Positions 13,999-16,845 of a stretch of DNA of 16,845 nt are shown piece after piece. This DNA comes from DASYRM01 sp036004405 (lineage in GTDB: Bacteria > Acidobacteriota > Vicinamibacteria > Vicinamibacterales > UBA2999): contig DASYRM010000227.1 in the NCBI GenBank assembly GCA_036004405.1, forward strand, positions 1 through 16,845, in the 5' to 3' direction. Position 1 is the first letter of the stretch. Each line of letters opens with the position of its first letter. Both the position numbers and the translations under genes were made by a program. Below the pieces are notes generated by a model, which worked only from the letters and a program-made list of their open reading frames with translations, searched no databases and was not told where the DNA came from.

Positions 13999-14748
13999 AT
14001 GTCAGGCCATTCCAAGTGGCACACCATCAAGCATAAGAAGGGCGCCGCCGACGCCAAGCGGGGCAAGATCTTCACGCGCCTCATCAAGGAGCTCTCGGTG
14101 GCGGCGCGTCACGGCGGGGGCGACCCCGGCATGAACCCGCGTCTCCGCACGATCATTGCGGACGCCAAGGCGGCCAACATGCCGCGCGAGAACATCGAGC
14201 GCGCCATCCGCCGCGGCACCGGCGAAGAGCCCGGCGTGTCGTACGAGGAGATCACCTACGAAGGCTACGGCCCCGGCGGCGTGGCGCTGATGATCGAGTC
14301 GGTCACCGACAACAAGAACCGCACCGTCGGCGAGATCCGCCATCTGCTCGGCAAGTACAACGGCAACCTCGCGGCCGAGAACAGCGTGGCCTGGATGTTC
14401 ACGCGCAAGGGGCAGGTGTTCGTCGAGAAGGACAAGGCCGACGAGGAGAAGCTCCTCAACGCCGTACTCGAAGCCGGCGGCGACGACATGAACGACGACG
14501 GCGACACCTGGGAGATCATGTGCGCGCCCGATACGTTCGAGACCGTGCGCGACGCGGTGAAGGCGCTCGGCGTCGAACCGGCGAGCGCCCAGGTGGCGAT
14601 GGTGCCGCAGAACTACGTCAAGCTCGAAGGCAGCGACGCGCGCACGATGCTGAAGCTGATGGAGATGCTCGACGACCACGACGACGTGCAGCGCGTGTGG
14701 GCCAACTTCGACATCGAAGAGAAGGAGATCGAGGCTTCCCTGGCGTGA
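13999..14748 (+). CDS. yebC: YebC/PmpR/TACO1-family regulatory protein
   Basis: A 249-residue cytoplasmic protein of the family's usual size. The N-terminal signature MSGHSKWHTIKHKKGAADAKRGKIFTRL is nearly invariant. NPRLRTIIADAKAANMPRENIERAIRRGTG follows, then domain 2 with YEEITYEGYGPGGVALMIESVTDNKNRT (81-108) and the NGNLAAENSVAWMFTRKG segment (120-137). The acidic C-terminal part ends LEMLDDHDDVQRVWANFDI-like (MEMLDDHDDVQRVWANFDI). The family has been described as transcriptional regulators and, for TACO1-related members, as acting on translation; which applies here cannot be read from sequence. It lies directly upstream of ruvC, with the stop overlapping ruvC's start as GTGA, a common bacterial arrangement. 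Confidence 0.96.
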   Translation: MSGHSKWHTIKHKKGAADAKRGKIFTRLIKELSVAARHGGGDPGMNPRLRTIIADAKAANMPRENIERAIRRGTGEEPGVSYEEITYEGYGPGGVALMIESVTDNKNRTVGEIRHLLGKYNGNLAAENSVAWMFTRKGQVFVEKDKADEEKLLNAVLEAGGDDMNDDGDTWEIMCAPDTFETVRDAVKALGVEPASAQVAMVPQNYVKLEGSDARTMLKLMEMLDDHDDVQRVWANFDIEEKEIEASLA

Positions 14749-15317
14749 AGATCTTCGGCATCGACCCCGGCTCGGAGCGCACCGGCTACGGCTGCGTGGA
14801 GAGCGACGGTCGGCGCCACCGGCTGGTGACGTGCGGCGCCATCACGGCGCCGTCCGGCGCCGGTCTCCCGCAGCGTCTTTCCAACATCTATCGCGAGCTC
14901 TCGCGGCTGCTGCGCGCCGAGCAGCCCGAGTGCGTCGCCATCGAGAACGTGTTTCACGCCGCCAACGCCCGCAGCGCCCTCAAGCTCGGTCACGCGCGCG
15001 GCGTGGCCATGCTGGCCGCCGTCGAGGCCGGATGCGACGTGGTCGAATACACGCCGGCGGAAGTGAAGCGCGCCGTGGTGGGCTACGGGCGGGCCGAGAA
15101 GCCGCAGGTGCAGATGATGGTGAAGCTGCTGCTCGGCCTGGCCGCGGCGCCCTCGCCCCACGATGCCGCCGACGCGCTCGCGGTGGCCATCTGCCACCTC
15201 CATGCGGCGGCCCCAGGCGGCGTGAAGGCCCGGATCGACGACGCGGCGCGTGCGACGGCCGCGCGAACGAAGCTGCCGCGCAGCTGGCGGCAGTATCGCC
15301 CGCCCGCGACCGGATGA
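14745..15317 (+). CDS. ruvC: Crossover junction endodeoxyribonuclease RuvC
   Basis: A 190-residue Holliday-junction resolvase from GTG 14745, which overlaps the yebC stop as GTGA. The RNase H-like core begins at once with KIFGIDPGSERTGYG (D7). The second acidic residue is E67 in PECVAIENVFHAANARSALKLGHARG. The C-terminal acidic pair is D140 and D143 in SPHDAADALAVAICH. These match the four catalytic carboxylates of E. coli RuvC (D7, E66, D138, D141). The basic tail (RTKLPRSWRQYRPP) extends beyond the usual length of about 173. The frame is open upstream inside yebC, but the conserved motif fixes the start. ruvA follows by ATGA overlap. It cuts junctions held by RuvAB. Confidence 0.96.
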   Translation: MKIFGIDPGSERTGYGCVESDGRRHRLVTCGAITAPSGAGLPQRLSNIYRELSRLLRAEQPECVAIENVFHAANARSALKLGHARGVAMLAAVEAGCDVVEYTPAEVKRAVVGYGRAEKPQVQMMVKLLLGLAAAPSPHDAADALAVAICHLHAAAPGGVKARIDDAARATAARTKLPRSWRQYRPPATG

Positions 15318-15919
15318 TTTCGTTCCTCCGCGGGCGCGTGCTCGAGAAACATCCCAACCGGCTCACCGTGGACGTGCAGGGTGTCGGCTACGACGTCCAC
15401 GTGCCGCTGTCCACCTACTACCGCGTCGCCGAGCCCCCGGGCGAGGTGTCGCTGCGCGTCTACACGCACGTGCGCGAAGACGTGCTGCAGCTCTTCGGCT
15501 TTCTCACCGATCTCGAAAAGCAGCTGTTCGAGCGGCTGATCGGCGTGAGCGGCATCGGTCCGAAGATGGGCGTGGCGCTCCTCTCCGGCATGGAGGCCCG
15601 CGATCTGGTGGCGTCCGTGCAGCGCGGCGACGTGGCCCGGCTCACGGGCATCCCCGGCATCGGCAAGAAGACGGCCGAGCGCATCGTGCTCGAGCTGAAA
15701 GACCGCGTCGCGCAGCTCGGCGTCGAGCCCGAGGAAGCGGCGTCGCCCGCATCGGCAGGCGATCGGCTCCGCGACGACCTGCTCTCGGCGCTCCAGAACC
15801 TCGGATATCATCGGCCCTTGGCCGAGAAGGCCGCCGATGCTGCGCTGGCCGCGGGCGGCGATCCTACCTTCGAGGTTGCACTCAAGGCCGCACTCCGTGA
15901 ACTCATGCGGAACCGGTAG
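15314..15919 (+). CDS. ruvA: Holliday junction branch-migration protein RuvA
   Basis: A 201-residue protein of standard length. Domain I is the OB-fold (1-64): MISFLRGRVLEKHPNRLTVDVQGVGYDVHVP to EDVLQLFGFLTDLEK. Domain II has two helix-hairpin-helix motifs: LIGVSGIGPKMGVALLS (75-91) and LTGIPGIGKKTAERIVL (110-126), which grip the junction DNA. A flexible acidic, alanine-rich linker (136-150) leads to domain III (151-201, RDDLLSALQNLGYHRPLAEKA), which contacts RuvB. ATG 15314 overlaps the ruvC stop as ATGA, indicating coupled translation of the junction-binding and resolving subunits. Confidence 0.97.
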   Translation: MISFLRGRVLEKHPNRLTVDVQGVGYDVHVPLSTYYRVAEPPGEVSLRVYTHVREDVLQLFGFLTDLEKQLFERLIGVSGIGPKMGVALLSGMEARDLVASVQRGDVARLTGIPGIGKKTAERIVLELKDRVAQLGVEPEEAASPASAGDRLRDDLLSALQNLGYHRPLAEKAADAALAAGGDPTFEVALKAALRELMRNR

Positions 15920-15942
15920 GAAGACGGCTAGGACACAAGCCC

Positions 15943-16845
<903 letters not shown>

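Overview
The window is GC-rich (about 70% by eye) and densely coded. It most resembles a member of the Acidobacteriota, probably Vicinamibacteria-like. That placement is inference: it rests on the high GC, the TonB-dependent receptor with a carboxypeptidase-regulatory-like N-terminal domain, the AsmA-type envelope protein, and frequent GTG starts. No rRNA, tRNA, CRISPR array, insertion sequence or phage gene is visible.

Layout. (1) Positions 1-5781, minus strand: a compact four-gene block. Transcription runs from a TonB-dependent outer-membrane receptor (3154-5781) through a seven-helix membrane protein (2411-3154) and an exported prenyltransferase/squalene-cyclase-fold repeat protein (1305-2414) to a signal-peptide protein with two membrane helices (1-1281), whose 3' end lies outside the window. 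Consecutive genes overlap by 1 and 4 nt and the last gap is 23 nt, so this looks like one translationally coupled envelope operon of unknown substrate. It is the best candidate here for something undescribed. (2) 5782-6069: promoter and spacer region. (3) 6070-7563, minus: an AsmA-like inner-membrane-anchored protein, divergent from (4) 7654-13242, plus: an Fpg/Nei-family DNA glycosylase, a two-gene amino-acid-type ABC importer (fused binding protein-permease plus ATPase), a six-helix membrane protein and two SAM-dependent methyltransferases. The AsmA/glycosylase divergence is centred on a 45-bp near-perfect palindrome. (5) 13239-13823, minus: a Uma2-family PD-(D/E)XK protein, convergent with the last methyltransferase and sharing a TTAA with it. 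(6) 13999 to the window end, plus: yebC-ruvC-ruvA-ruvB. The first three are joined by GTGA/ATGA overlaps, and ruvB runs off the edge.

How the genes work together. The ruv genes form the Holliday-junction branch-migration and resolution machine, with yebC in its common position upstream. The ABC genes make a self-contained importer. The TonB receptor would bring a ligand across the outer membrane, where the exported toroid-fold protein could meet it; the ligand cannot be read from sequence.

The most distinctive non-gene signals are compact palindromes at gene edges and at a domain boundary of the plus-strand block: 7571-7615, 7629-7645, 9386-9423, 12419-12437 and 12451-12475. One pair is translated in frame as the linker of the ABC fusion, and another contains the likely GTG start of the second methyltransferase.
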